38,193 nucleotides of DNA from Silicimonas sp. (GCA_022819605.1 JAJEGW010000126.1:1-38193), one strand, 5' to 3'; shown: positions 1 to 10,979, counted from the stretch's first letter. Numbers and translations are program-made. The notes: generated from the letters alone by a model not told the origin.

Positions 1-1
1 G

Positions 2-181
2 TACATGAAGGCGCTCGCCATTGAGAGACTCTCCGAATGGCGGCTGCCTCCCGATGCCGAGACGATAAGGAAACTGCATGGGCAGTTGCCGTTGTCCGCG
101 ATTGACGACCTGCTTGGCCAGCTTGCCGGAGAAGGCAGGACTGTCGTCGCCTTCGTTGGTCCAGAGAGTGCCACAGAGTGA
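2..181 (+). CDS. C-terminal end of an unidentified protein (partial at left edge)
   Basis: An open frame enters from the left edge and stops at TGA 179-181. It reads about 59 residues, with an internal Met at position 5 (MKALAIERLSEWRLPPDAE) and an end GPESATE. It has the look of real coding sequence: balanced composition, amphipathic Leu-rich helices and a predominance of G/C at third positions. It lies 226 bases upstream of the ABC exporter gene on the same strand, so it could be the previous gene of that operon. No domain is recognisable in this stretch. It could instead be a complete 58-aa ORF starting at 5, but the frame is open at the edge, so a longer gene is more likely. Confidence 0.45.
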   Translation, partial: YMKALAIERLSEWRLPPDAETIRKLHGQLPLSAIDDLLGQLAGEGRTVVAFVGPESATE

Positions 182-407
182 GTACACGACACTTGAGCAC
201 GTTGTCCGGAATGCTTGCCACGCACGTCCGCTGCAGAAGGAATTTGGACGCCGGTCAGACAAACAGGTCGTGCAGATTTGTGCGCGTGTCGGTCGGAGCG
301 TCTGAAGCGGGCTGCACGATGGACGCGCACACAAGCTTGCCGCCGTCACATGCATTGCCTGCGGTACGCACGACATTCGAACCGCGGGCCACACTCAATT
401 GCCCTTG

Positions 408-2069
408 ATGCACAAGGACGGTCGGCATGCCGAAGAGGTCTCTCTCGCCTGGTTCGGCAGGACCTTGTGGAAATTCTCGCCGCTCTATGTCGAGCTTGTA
501 TGCATGGCCGTCTGCCTGCGCCTGATCGGGCTGGTCGAACCCTTCATCTTCCAGGTCATCATCGACCGCATCCTGCCTTTCCAGCGCGAGGCATCACTGC
601 TGGTTGTGGTAACCGTTTTTGGAGTGGTCAGTTTGTTCCAACTGGGATTTGAAGTGCTGTCGGGACTGCTCGCCATGCTGACCGCGAATCGCGTTACCAA
701 TGAACTGGGTTCGCGCATATTCGAGCATCTGTTCAAGCTGCCGTTCGGTCACTTTCGCAAGTGGTCGGTCGGCGAATCCATCGCCCGGATCAGCGAAACC
801 GACACGATCCGGGCATTTCTGGTCGGCACGACGACCGGCGCGTTCCTGGATCTGGTCTTCGTGTTTGTGTACATTGCGGTCCTGTTGACGCTGTCGGCGC
901 CGCTCACGCTGATCGTCCTGGCTGCGCTGCCGGTCCAGTTCCTGATCTATGTCGGGTTCGGCCCTTTCCTGCGCAGACGCCTCCGGGTTCAGTTCGACGC
1001 CGGGGCCGCGCATCAAACGCAGATGGTCGAGAACATCTCGGGAATCGCTGCCGTCAAGGCGTTGGGCGCAGAAGGCAGGATGATGGGGCGGCTGGACCGG
1101 ACGCTTCGCGCCAACCTCGATGCCGGATATCGCGTCGGATTGCTCAAGCTCTGGAACGACAAGTTGCTGTTCATCGTCGAAAAGGCGATCACGATCAGCA
1201 TCGTTTGTTTCGGTGCGCAGTTCGTTTTCTCGGGGCAGATGACGTTGGGCGAGCTGATTGCGTTCCACCTGCTTGCGGAAAAGGTCACCGGGCCGATCGA
1301 GAATTTCTCGCGCCTGTGGGAGAGCTGGCAGAACGTCCGCGTGTCCCGGCAGCGACTGGGCGACATCGTGAACACGCCGATGGAGGCGTTCGGCGCTCTT
1401 CCCAAGCTGCCGTCGAAGATCGACGGCAGCCTGGAGTTCCGCAACGTGGACTTTGCGTACGATCCGTCAGCACCTGTCCTGCGGAACTTCAGCTTCAGGG
1501 CGGAGCCACACACGCTGACGCTTGTCGTCGGCCCGTCCGGATCCGGCAAGTCTACCTTTGGCCGGCTGTCCTCAGGCATCGATGTCCCGGATGCAGGCGA
1601 AGTGCTGCTCGGCGGCGAAAGCATCGTGAAATACGACCCCCAGGATGTCCGGACGCGGATAGCCTACATCCCGCAGGAGCCGTACCTGTTCTCCGGCACG
1701 CTGCGAGAGAACCTCATGCTCGGTGACGACGGCGCCACCGACGAGATGCTCGAACGGGCGTTGCGGATTTCCGCCGCCGAAGCACTGATGGACCAATTGC
1801 CGCACGGCCTGGACACCAGCGTCGGCGAGCGCGGGTCCGCGCTTTCCGGAGGCCAGCGGCAGCGCGTGGCGATCGCCCGGTCCCTGGTGCGCAACCCCAA
1901 GGTCGTCTTTCTAGACGAACCCACCAGCGCGCTCGACAGGTCTGCGCAACGCAGGATGGCCGCGGAACTCGGGGGCCTGAAACGGGAGGCGACGCTGATC
2001 GTCATAACCCACAGCCCGGACATCTTTGTGAACCCAGATCAAGTCATTGAATTCGAAGTGCTGCGATGA
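408..2069 (+). CDS. ABC transporter, fused permease/ATPase, type I secretion (HlyB/PrtD-like) class
   Basis: This is a half-transporter of about 553 residues that would sit in the inner membrane and drive ATP-dependent export. Residues about 25-300 form the exporter transmembrane domain with several hydrophobic segments. The nucleotide-binding domain follows: Walker A GPSGSGKST near residue 375, Q-loop in AYIPQEPYLFSGTLREN, signature LSGGQRQRVAIARSLV, Walker B VVFLDEPTSALD and H-loop VITHSP. It lacks the roughly 130-residue N-terminal C39-like domain of HlyB, so it is closer in size to PrtD/lantibiotic-type exporters. ATG 408 was chosen over the in-frame TTG at 399; neither has a good ribosome binding site. 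Its stop overlaps the start of the HlyD-family gene by four bases (ATGA), the classic pair for type I secretion. No substrate or TolC-type outer membrane gene is visible. Confidence 0.9.
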   Translation: MHKDGRHAEEVSLAWFGRTLWKFSPLYVELVCMAVCLRLIGLVEPFIFQVIIDRILPFQREASLLVVVTVFGVVSLFQLGFEVLSGLLAMLTANRVTNELGSRIFEHLFKLPFGHFRKWSVGESIARISETDTIRAFLVGTTTGAFLDLVFVFVYIAVLLTLSAPLTLIVLAALPVQFLIYVGFGPFLRRRLRVQFDAGAAHQTQMVENISGIAAVKALGAEGRMMGRLDRTLRANLDAGYRVGLLKLWNDKLLFIVEKAITISIVCFGAQFVFSGQMTLGELIAFHLLAEKVTGPIENFSRLWESWQNVRVSRQRLGDIVNTPMEAFGALPKLPSKIDGSLEFRNVDFAYDPSAPVLRNFSFRAEPHTLTLVVGPSGSGKSTFGRLSSGIDVPDAGEVLLGGESIVKYDPQDVRTRIAYIPQEPYLFSGTLRENLMLGDDGATDEMLERALRISAAEALMDQLPHGLDTSVGERGSALSGGQRQRVAIARSLVRNPKVVFLDEPTSALDRSAQRRMAAELGGLKREATLIVITHSPDIFVNPDQVIEFEVLR

Positions 2070-3391
2070 CCGCTGTCGCCGACCCGATCAAGGTCTCGTC
2101 GCCAACGCTTCATGCGACAGTCCTGTTCACGATGTCCGTGTTCGCCACGATTCTGGTGATGTCGTGCATCTTCAAGGTCGAAGTGGTCGCGCGGGGCCAG
2201 GGACGGATCGTTCCCGTCAGCCGGGTTCAGGTCCTGCAGCCTGAGCACTCGGGAAGAATCGCCGCGATTCACGTCCGAAACGGGCAGTCGGTTTCCAAGG
2301 GCGAAGTGCTGGTCGAACTCGACCCGACCCACGCGGTGTCCGAACTCGGCGCCATCCGGGTCGAGCAGGAGAGGCTGCAAATCGAAATGGCCCGCATTGA
2401 CGCCATGGTGGATGCATTGGGTCTGGACCCAGATGCACCCGACCATGTTGAGCTTGCGCTGGCCTTCTACAAGGTGCCCGCTGCCCTGTCCGACCATCCG
2501 TTCGCGGAAGAGCAACGTACGCTTCTGCTGGCCGAGATCGGCGATTTCAGGGCTTCCATGGCCCAGGTCGAGGCGCGTGAGGAAGCCGGTCGCCGCGCCG
2601 AGGCCGTAACGAGCGCAAACATCGAACGAGTCAATGCGGTCATCGAGATCCAGGCCGAACGCCTGCAGACCTCCAGGCGGCTGCTGCAGCGAGGCACGAC
2701 CAGCCGCTCCGCGTTCCTGAACGTGCAGCAGGCCTTCACGGAACTCGAGCACGAACGAGACGTCAACCAGCGGGAACTGGAGCTGAAATTTGCCGAACGC
2801 GTTGCGCTCGACAGCGAGCGACGGCGCATCGTCGCGGACCTGCGCGGCTCGCTCCTGGACAGGAAGTCCCGGATCGGCTCGCGGCTGGCAACTCTCGTCG
2901 AGGAGGAACGCGCGGCTCTGCACCGGGTCCGTTCCGCAACTCTCCGGGCACCGGTCTCCGGTGTCATCGATCAACTGAAAGTCTTTACGGTGGGCGGAGT
3001 GGCCGAGGCGGGGGCGGAACTGCTCCGCGTGGTGCCGAGCGACGGGCGGATGGAGGTGGAGGGCACGTTTTCCAATCTGGACATCGGCTTCATGGAGGTC
3101 GGCCAGCAGGCGAACATCCGGCTGGATTCCTACCCTTCCGAGCGATTCGGCTTTCTGCGAGGCGAGGTTGCTGACATTGGGGCGGATTCGACGCAGACCA
3201 GTGAAGGCCAATGGAAATATGTCGCGCGCATCGCATCCCGTCAGACATTTCTGGAGGCGGGGCCAGAACGGTATCCCCTCAGACCGGGAATGACGGCCAC
3301 GGTCGACGTCATCACGGATAAGCGAAGGATCATCAGCTACTTCTTCGCCCCGATCATGCGCACCATCCAGGATGCAGCGGGCGAGAGATGA
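2066..3391 (+). CDS. HlyD-family membrane fusion protein (type I secretion adaptor)
   Basis: This 441-residue protein is the periplasmic adaptor expected to link the upstream ABC exporter to an outer membrane channel. A short cytoplasmic N-terminus is followed by one membrane segment (about residues 17-37). Next comes a lipoyl-like half (EHSGRIAAIHVRNGQSVSKG), then a long Glu/Arg/Ala-rich coiled-coil hairpin (about 90-290), the second lipoyl half (LRAPVSGVIDQLKVFTVGG), and a beta-barrel/C-terminal region ending near RPGMTATVDVIT, which is characteristic of HlyD/PrtE proteins. The length is usual for the family. The ATGA overlap at 2066-2069 indicates translational coupling with the ATPase gene. 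The stop at 3389-3391 is followed by more than 1 kb without a good gene, so the operon probably ends here. Confidence 0.9.
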   Translation: MTAVADPIKVSSPTLHATVLFTMSVFATILVMSCIFKVEVVARGQGRIVPVSRVQVLQPEHSGRIAAIHVRNGQSVSKGEVLVELDPTHAVSELGAIRVEQERLQIEMARIDAMVDALGLDPDAPDHVELALAFYKVPAALSDHPFAEEQRTLLLAEIGDFRASMAQVEAREEAGRRAEAVTSANIERVNAVIEIQAERLQTSRRLLQRGTTSRSAFLNVQQAFTELEHERDVNQRELELKFAERVALDSERRRIVADLRGSLLDRKSRIGSRLATLVEEERAALHRVRSATLRAPVSGVIDQLKVFTVGGVAEAGAELLRVVPSDGRMEVEGTFSNLDIGFMEVGQQANIRLDSYPSERFGFLRGEVADIGADSTQTSEGQWKYVARIASRQTFLEAGPERYPLRPGMTATVDVITDKRRIISYFFAPIMRTIQDAAGER

Positions 3392-4507
3392 CTGGTGCAT
3401 CGCGAAAGTCAGATGACTGGTTGTCCTTGCCACAGCCGTGCGAGGTGGCTGCCAAGGCACCGGACTGGATCGCAATTCGCGGCACTCGGCGGGAAGACGA
3501 ATGCATGCGTGGCCTTCAGTTATTGGCCGATCTCGCGGTTGGAATTGCCTGGCCTGTCCTCGATCCGAATTCACCCCAGGTTTCACTGCCGCCTCCCTTC
3601 GGAAGCGAATGCGTGTGCCGCCAGAGTGTTGCTAGGTTCTTCGTCAATGCGATCAGTTTGGCAAGTGCCTTATGGCTATGCGGATCAGCTGCAATGGCCG
3701 GTGTCAGGCAACGGCATCCGCCGGCCCGATTTCGGACGAATCTGGTGAGCGATTCCCTGCGACTCAGGACGCATGAAACGCTCGGTCGCAACTGCCGTAT
3801 GCCGCTGAATCCTTCATCACGGCACCGGAAGCTAATCCGAGGCATGACGCGCCGTTCCGGATCTCCGCGGCGAAACGGAGTGATCGTCCCATTGTCGGCA
3901 AGTGTTCCGTCGAGCCGTGGAAGGGTACCGGCCTGTGCCGCAACCGCCGGCGCCGAAAGGGCTGGTTTCGGGGCGATTCGGCAGTGGCTTTGCGGTCGCT
4001 GGCGGACGGCTCGCCGGCATGCTTACCACCGCCGCCGAGACACCGTGTTGCAATAGTGTTGACAAAACGCATGAACGGACCGGGGGTCGAAAAATATTGT
4101 AACGATTACAATGAGATAAAGTATTGATAGTCGTCTCTTTTCATGGTCCGCAACGAGCGCAACTTCCGCGCCCGCCGCCCGAAAACGTCCCAAGTTGCAG
4201 TGAGACGTGCATGGCATGAAGCCGAACACGCAAACGCCAATCAACGCGCGGAACCGACTTGGATTTCGTTCGTTCCGCGCGTCGCGGCATGCATACCCGA
4301 ATCATAGGAACAAAGCAAGAATAAATGCATGTGTGCGGTCCTTACGTGCGAAAAACCGCGTTGATTGCCAGATCATGCAGCAGGCATTGCTTGCATTGCG
4401 AGCGACCCCGCATGGCCATTGATCAGGTGTCGGCTTCTGCCCCACCTTCAAACGCAAACGGCGGTCGGCAGCCTGGGCAAGTTCGGGCTTGGGCCGAAGT
4501 CAGCCTG
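3392..4507. other. Gene-poor stretch with one perfect palindrome
   Basis: About 1.1 kb lies between the HlyD-family gene and the convergent GNAT gene. Open frames exist on both strands, including one of 222 codons that begins with an ATGA overlap at 3388. Their translations are rich in Arg, Ser, Cys and Trp and show no domain, signal peptide or membrane segment, so they are treated as non-coding. The segment about 4075-4135 is clearly A+T-rich against its surroundings and contains the palindrome listed separately. The stretch may be a decayed gene region; no recognisable remnant could be named. Confidence 0.5.
4096..4112. promoter_or_regulatory. Perfect inverted repeat, operator-like
   Basis: ATTGTAA-CGA-TTACAAT is a perfect 7+3+7 palindrome in a locally A+T-rich patch. 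The form, symmetric with a TGTAA half-site, resembles operators of dimeric helix-turn-helix repressors such as LacI-type proteins. No regulator and no convincing target gene lies beside it, so the assignment as an operator is inference from symmetry alone. Confidence 0.35.
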
Positions 4508-4999
4508 TCAGCGACAGGCCTCGTCAAGGCACTTGCGCAAGAGCACCAGATCCATCCAGCGGCCGAACTTGTACCCGACCTTTGGCAGTCGTGCGACTTC
4601 CTCGAATCCGAGACTTGCGTGAAATGCCACTCCGGACGGGTTCTCGCCGCTTACGCCCGCCCAGATCGACCCGATTCCGGCGCCGCGCGCATGTTCCTCG
4701 ACTGCACCCATCAGTGCGCGCCCCATACCCTGGCCGCGCACCTCTTCGGAAATGACGATGGTGTGTTCGGCGGTGCGCGCGTATCCGGGCCCCTTCCGAA
4801 ACTGATCGTAACATGCAAAGCCCAACACACGCCCGCCATCCTCCACGACGAGAAAGCAAGGAAGGTCACGAATGGCGGTTCGCATTTCCGCCTTGCTCCG
4901 CACCTTCGGATTGAAGGTGATCGCGGTGTCCCGGATGACCGGATTCTGGATTTCGGCAAGTCGCCCGGCATCGCCTTCAACCGCTGGCCGGATGATCAT
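4508..4999 (-). CDS. GNAT-family N-acetyltransferase (phosphinothricin acetyltransferase-like)
   Basis: This 163-residue cytoplasmic enzyme is expected to transfer acetyl from acetyl-CoA to an amine. It begins MIIRPAVEGDAGRLAEI. The acetyl-CoA pyrophosphate-binding motif RGQGMG is at residues 88-93, preceded by the strand HTIVISEEV and followed by ENPSGVAFHASLGFEEV, the usual PAT/YncA arrangement. The frame extends upstream, but ATG 4999 is chosen because it overlaps the stop of the VOC gene by four bases (ATGA) and the extra N-terminus looks non-coding. The substrate cannot be inferred; this subgroup includes enzymes acting on phosphinothricin, methionine sulfone and similar amino acid analogues. 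It is the last gene of the minus-strand VOC-GNAT pair. Confidence 0.85.
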   Translation of the reverse strand: MIIRPAVEGDAGRLAEIQNPVIRDTAITFNPKVRSKAEMRTAIRDLPCFLVVEDGGRVLGFACYDQFRKGPGYARTAEHTIVISEEVRGQGMGRALMGAVEEHARGAGIGSIWAGVSGENPSGVAFHASLGFEEVARLPKVGYKFGRWMDLVLLRKCLDEACR

Positions 5000-5622
5000 T
5001 GCAGCACCCGCATCCCGTCCGGCGTCGAAATCCGCGCCACAAGTCGCTTTCCGGATCCGTGCCGGACCGCGACCGAACCAAGCGTCTTCAGTGCCGGGAA
5101 GACTTGGAGCAGATCGGACGCCTCTGGGTGGAACACGTCCAAGGAATCTAGCCTCAGGCCGGCGTCGGGCAAGATCTTGCACGGATGAGCACCAGTGTCC
5201 CATTGGATGAGGGCAGGCATCGCGCCGTCAAAAGGAAGCCTCCCGCTTTCATCAACGGCCATGCGCCATGCAAGTTCCCCGCGGGCAAGTGCCATGGGTA
5301 TTCCGGTCCCTTCAGGAGCGGCATCGAGCGCCCCTGCAAGGTCGTTCGTGCGGCAAATCCAGTTTGCAAGCAGCGGCGGCCCGGCATGATTGTCTAGATT
5401 GAACCAGCGTTTGCGGTCTGGCCGTGGAGCGGCCGGATCGACGGCAATGACCTCAAGATACACATCCGGGCCAAGCGAGAGGAGCGCGTTGTGCGTTCCC
5501 ATGGCAGCGTGCTTGCCGCCCGGTGACATTTCAATTCCAAGCGCACGCTCGACAGCCTCCACGCCCTCATCAATCGAACGGCAGACGACCGCCAAGTGGT
5601 CAAGTTCCAAGGAGAACTTCAT
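4996..5622 (-). CDS. VOC-superfamily (glyoxalase-like, Glyoxalase_3 type) protein
   Basis: This is a 208-residue protein starting MKFSLELDHLAVVCRSIDEG at ATG 5622; upstream codons in frame look non-coding. The N-terminal LDHLAVVCRSIDEGVEAVERALGIEM is the standard start of a vicinal oxygen chelate fold (beta strand with metal-ligand His, then helix). It continues with GTHNALLSLGPDVYLEVIAVDP, which supplies a likely Glu ligand. The architecture fits the single-chain Glyoxalase_3 family, whose substrates are mostly unknown. It follows the methylmalonyl-CoA mutase gene by 124 bases on the same strand and overlaps the GNAT gene. It is longer and different in sequence from methylmalonyl-CoA epimerases, so it is not called as one despite the neighbourhood. 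Confidence 0.8.
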   Translation of the reverse strand: MKFSLELDHLAVVCRSIDEGVEAVERALGIEMSPGGKHAAMGTHNALLSLGPDVYLEVIAVDPAAPRPDRKRWFNLDNHAGPPLLANWICRTNDLAGALDAAPEGTGIPMALARGELAWRMAVDESGRLPFDGAMPALIQWDTGAHPCKILPDAGLRLDSLDVFHPEASDLLQVFPALKTLGSVAVRHGSGKRLVARISTPDGMRVLQ

Positions 5623-5746
5623 GGTGGAAAGATGCGGATGCGGGGCGTCTCTGCAAGCACAAATCGCCTCATGCGTGGCCGGCTTGCGCCTGCCGATGGA
5701 CGGCATCCGTCACGGCCAGCCCCTATGATTCAAGGCAATCGCGGCG

Positions 5747-7864
5747 CTAGTTTCGCGCCTCGCGAATCAGCCGGACAATGTCCGACGCGGCAGCTGGAAT
5801 GTTCGTGCCAGGTCCGAAGACGGCCTTGACGCCGGCTTCCTTGAGAAACCCGTAGTCCTGCTGCGGAATCACGCCGCCGCAAATCACCAGGATTTCCCCG
5901 GCATCCCTTTCCTTGAGCGCTTCGATCAACCTGGGAGCAAGCGTCTTGTGCCCGGCAGCTTGAGAGGAAATTCCCACCACGTGGACATCGTTGTCAACCG
6001 CGTCCTGCGCGGCCTCTTCCGGTGTCTGGAACAAAGGCCCGACGTCCACGTCAAATCCGATGTCTGCAAAGGCCGTGGCAATCACCTTCGCCCCGCGGTC
6101 ATGGCCATCCTGGCCTAGCTTGACGACCAGCATGCGCGGACGGCGCCCTTCGTCCTCCTCGAATGATTCCACTTCCCTCTGGATCGCTTCAAATCCCTCG
6201 TCGCCCTCGTACGCAGCGCCGTACACTCCCGCAAGCGTCCTGATCTCGGCCCGATGGCGACCGAACACCTTTTCCATCGCCATGCTGATCTCTCCCACTG
6301 TGGCCCTTGCGCGGGCCGCCTCGACCGCCGCGAGAAGCAGGTTTCCCCCCTCGCGTGCAGCTAGTTCCAGTTCTGCAAGCGCCGCTTCGCAGGCAGCCGG
6401 ATCACGGTTGTCCCGCACCTCTTCGAGCCGCGCGACTTGCGCCTTGCGCACCTCCTCGTTGTCGATTTCGAGAATGTCGATCTCGTCCTCGTCCGTTACG
6501 CCGTACTTGTTGACTCCGACGATCACCTCGTCGCCCCGGTCAATCATCGCCTGGCGCCTCGCCGCGCTCTCCTCGATTCGCAGCTTCGGCATGCCCGTGG
6601 CAACCGCCTTGGTCATGCCGCCCAGTTCCTCGATTTCCTCCATGAGCTCCCAAGCCTTCTCGGCCAGCTGAGCGGTCAGGGTCTCAACAAAGTAGGATCC
6701 TGCCAGCGGATCGACGACATCCGCGATTCCGGTCTCCTCCTGCAGTATCAGCTGCGTGTTCCTGGCGATCCTTGCGGAGAAATCGGTCGGCAGCGCAATC
6801 GCCTCGTCGAGCGCGTTCGTGTGCAGTGACTGCGTACCGCCCAGCACCGCGCTCATTGCTTCATAGGCGGTCCGTATCACGTTGTTGTAGGGATCCTGTT
6901 CCTGGAGGCTCACGCCCGACGTCTGGCAGTGTGTCCGCAGCATTCTGGAGCGAGGATTGCGCGGCTCGAACTCATCCATGACCCGGTTCCACAGCAGCCT
7001 GGCCGCACGGAGCTTGGCGACTTCCATGAAGAAATTCATGCCAATGGCAAAAAAGAAGCTGAGTCGTCCGGCGAACGTGTCCACGTCCATGCCGCGCGCG
7101 ATCGCCGCACGGCAATACTCTCGCCCGTTCGCAAGCGTGTAGGCAAGCTCCTGCACGAGGTTCGCTCCCGCCTCCTGCATGTGATAGCCGGAAATCGAGA
7201 TCGAATTGAACTTCGGCATGTGCTCGGAAGCATACTGTATGATGTCACCCACGATCCGCATCGAAGGCTCGGGCGGATAGACATAGGTGTTCCGCACCAT
7301 GAACTCCTTCAGGATGTCGTTCTGAATCGTGCCGGCAAGCACCGACTTCTCGTGCCCCTGCTCTTCTCCCGTCACGATGAAATTCGCGAGCACGGGAATC
7401 ACGGCACCGTTCATTGTCATTGACACGCTGACCTGGTCCAGTGGAATTCCGTCAAAGAGAATCTTCATGTCTTCGACGCTGTCGATCGCGACACCGGCCT
7501 TTCCCACGTCACCCAGGACACGCGGATGATCGCTGTCATATCCACGGTGCGTGGCCAGATCGAACGCGACGCTGACGCCCTGCTGTCCAGCCGCAAGGTT
7601 GCGCCGATAGAATGCGTTGCTTTCCTCAGCCGTCGAGAACCCGGCATACTGCCTGATGGTCCACGGCCGGCCTGCATACATGGTCGCCCTCACGCCTCGC
7701 GTGAATGGAGGGAACCCGGGCAGGCCATCCATGTGGGAGAGACTCCTGGCGTCCTCGGCCGTGTAGAGCGGCTTTACGCGTATGCCCTCCAGCGTCTCGC
7801 GTTCAATTTCCTCGACGCTTCCGCCGCGAAGTTCCTTCTCGGCAAGTTCCTTCCAGTCGTTCAT
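5747..7864 (-). CDS. mcmA: Methylmalonyl-CoA mutase, adenosylcobalamin-dependent
   Basis: This 705-residue enzyme converts (R)-methylmalonyl-CoA to succinyl-CoA, the last step of propionate and odd-chain/branched substrate assimilation. The N-terminal TIM-barrel domain contains [24 protein letters not shown], the [17 protein letters not shown] active-site segment and [32 protein letters not shown]. The C-terminal cobalamin-binding domain has DGHDRG (residues about 586-591), where the His is the lower axial Co ligand, followed by the [14 protein letters not shown] and [10 protein letters not shown] segments. It is the single-chain (mcmA/scpA/bhbA) form of normal length. ATG 7864 is preceded by a G-rich ribosome binding site. 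The gene follows pccA on the same strand but is separated from it by the opposite-strand DUF4174 gene, so it probably has its own promoter in the 84-base gap 7865-7948. Confidence 0.97.
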   Translation of the reverse strand: MNDWKELAEKELRGGSVEEIERETLEGIRVKPLYTAEDARSLSHMDGLPGFPPFTRGVRATMYAGRPWTIRQYAGFSTAEESNAFYRRNLAAGQQGVSVAFDLATHRGYDSDHPRVLGDVGKAGVAIDSVEDMKILFDGIPLDQVSVSMTMNGAVIPVLANFIVTGEEQGHEKSVLAGTIQNDILKEFMVRNTYVYPPEPSMRIVGDIIQYASEHMPKFNSISISGYHMQEAGANLVQELAYTLANGREYCRAAIARGMDVDTFAGRLSFFFAIGMNFFMEVAKLRAARLLWNRVMDEFEPRNPRSRMLRTHCQTSGVSLQEQDPYNNVIRTAYEAMSAVLGGTQSLHTNALDEAIALPTDFSARIARNTQLILQEETGIADVVDPLAGSYFVETLTAQLAEKAWELMEEIEELGGMTKAVATGMPKLRIEESAARRQAMIDRGDEVIVGVNKYGVTDEDEIDILEIDNEEVRKAQVARLEEVRDNRDPAACEAALAELELAAREGGNLLLAAVEAARARATVGEISMAMEKVFGRHRAEIRTLAGVYGAAYEGDEGFEAIQREVESFEEDEGRRPRMLVVKLGQDGHDRGAKVIATAFADIGFDVDVGPLFQTPEEAAQDAVDNDVHVVGISSQAAGHKTLAPRLIEALKERDAGEILVICGGVIPQQDYGFLKEAGVKAVFGPGTNIPAAASDIVRLIREARN

Positions 7865-7948
7865 CGCGGACCCCCGTTTTGCCAGGTTTCCTCAAGACCC
7901 CTTCGATTCCTGCGAATTCGGCTTATATTCGGGGCATATGGAGGTGGC

Positions 7949-8437
7949 ATGACATCACGCATCACACCAGCATTCATTGCCGTATTGCTGGCAGGCCTTG
8001 CTCCGTGCGCGGCAGCGGCGACGGATGCCGGCGATTCGGCAGACTCGGTCGTGACCGCATGGCAGGCCGATCCCTCCACCGTCTTCGAAGCGCAGGACAT
8101 CGATCTGGACAGGTTCAAGTGGGTCGCGCGGCCATTGATCGTCTTTTCGGACGCGCCGCAGGATCCGGCGTTCCACACGCAGATGGAGCTTCTGGCCGCG
8201 CGCATCGACGAGCTCGTGAAGCGGGATGTCGTCCTGATTGCCGACTCGGCACCTGCCGACGAAACCGAAATTCGCCGCGAATTCCGCCCGCGCGGCTTCA
8301 TGCTGATCGTCGTCAGCAAGGACGGTCGCGTCATCCTGCGGAAACCGTTTCCGCGCGATGTGCGCGAAATAACGCGCTCCATCGACAACCTCCCGATTCG
8401 CAAGCAAGAACTGCGCGACGCTCTCGATGGTGGCTGA
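7949..8437 (+). CDS. DUF4174-domain protein, probably periplasmic
   Basis: This is a 162-residue protein with an N-terminal signal peptide: MTSRITPAFIAVLLAGLAPCAAAA, cleavage probably just after the Ala run. The mature part contains FKWVARPLIVFSDAPQDPAF and, near the end, RGFMLIVVSKDGRVILRKPF. This is the DUF4174 pattern: a small thioredoxin-like alpha/beta domain of unknown function. The frame is open far upstream, but ATG 7949 is chosen because it has a strong Shine-Dalgarno (GGAGGTGG) and starts the signal peptide. It is divergent from the mutase gene, with 84 bases between the two starts; a TTATAT hexamer around 7923 could serve as a -10 element. It converges on pccA. Genes of this family are common in Rhodobacterales. 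Confidence 0.85.
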   Translation: MTSRITPAFIAVLLAGLAPCAAAATDAGDSADSVVTAWQADPSTVFEAQDIDLDRFKWVARPLIVFSDAPQDPAFHTQMELLAARIDELVKRDVVLIADSAPADETEIRREFRPRGFMLIVVSKDGRVILRKPFPRDVREITRSIDNLPIRKQELRDALDGG

Positions 8438-8540
8438 CCCAAGGCAGCGGCCGGTAGCGCGCGAACAGCCATGATGAGCGTCTCGCCATGATGCATGCTT
8501 CGTGCAACGATCCCGGTCAGGTGCTGGAGTTCAGGTCGCA

Positions 8541-10541
<2,001 letters not shown>

Positions 10542-10699
10542 GTCATCTCTCCAATCGGTCGAGATTCGACCCAAAATCAAACAGGGTTGTCCCTGCAGGT
10601 CGTCCCGAACAGCCCGTTTTCCAGTGATCTCGCAGCGAACCCGCGCCCGCCCGCGCTCCAATCTTCATGGGCCGATACGCCTGCAGCGACTTTCCTGAG

Positions 10700-10846
10700 T
10701 CAGCTACCCTCGTCGCCGATGTCTCCTGCGACACATCCCGCAAGGCCACCGACGGCAGGCCGCTCGGGATCCGCTCCGTCGTCACATGCCGCCAGCCCCG
10801 GAGCGGCTGCGAGCGAACACGCCGAAAGCACCCTATGCGTAGCCAT
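10700..10846 (-). CDS. Possible 48-aa lipoprotein with Gly-rich segment
   Basis: This is a small ORF (48 residues) in the pccB-pccA interval, shorter than usual gene-finder limits. It begins MATHRVLSACSLAAAPGLAACDDG, which has a hydrophobic leader and a lipobox-like LAAC, so Cys21 could be lipidated. It continues with RPAVGGLAGCVAGDI, a Gly-zipper-like segment such as small envelope lipoproteins carry. An AGAAGG purine run precedes the ATG, but the spacing is short. Small lipoproteins with Gly-rich tails are, from memory, frequent at this place in Rhodobacterales propionate loci. The call rests on leader, lipobox and position only; it could be a chance ORF. Confidence 0.4.
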   Translation of the reverse strand: MATHRVLSACSLAAAPGLAACDDGADPERPAVGGLAGCVAGDIGDEGS

Positions 10847-10979
10847 ACCCTTCTGGCGCGTTGGCGGCCACGTCCCCCTTTCACGGGAGGTGCGCTTGCC
10901 CAGAGTCGCGCAAATGCCTTGTGCCTCTGCCTATAGGACCCGGCACAACCGAAACTCGAAATTGCCGTGCTGCGGAAAG

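Noticed and set aside
594..1268. A 224-codon minus-strand ORF opposite the ABC transporter gene
   Set aside because: A shadow frame of the well-supported ABC gene, rich in Arg/Gln/Asp without any domain.
3388..4056. A 222-codon ORF overlapping the HlyD-family stop by ATGA
   Set aside because: The translation is Arg/Ser/Cys-rich, has no domain, signal peptide or membrane segment, and does not resemble a secretion substrate; kept only as a possible decayed gene.
4059..4064. TTGACA as a -35 promoter element
   Set aside because: No -10-like hexamer occurs 16-18 bases downstream and no gene follows on that strand.
4996..5622. VOC protein as methylmalonyl-CoA epimerase
   Set aside because: Its position beside the mutase is tempting, but at 208 residues with Glyoxalase_3-type features it does not fit the roughly 135-residue epimerase family; no epimerase gene is in the window.
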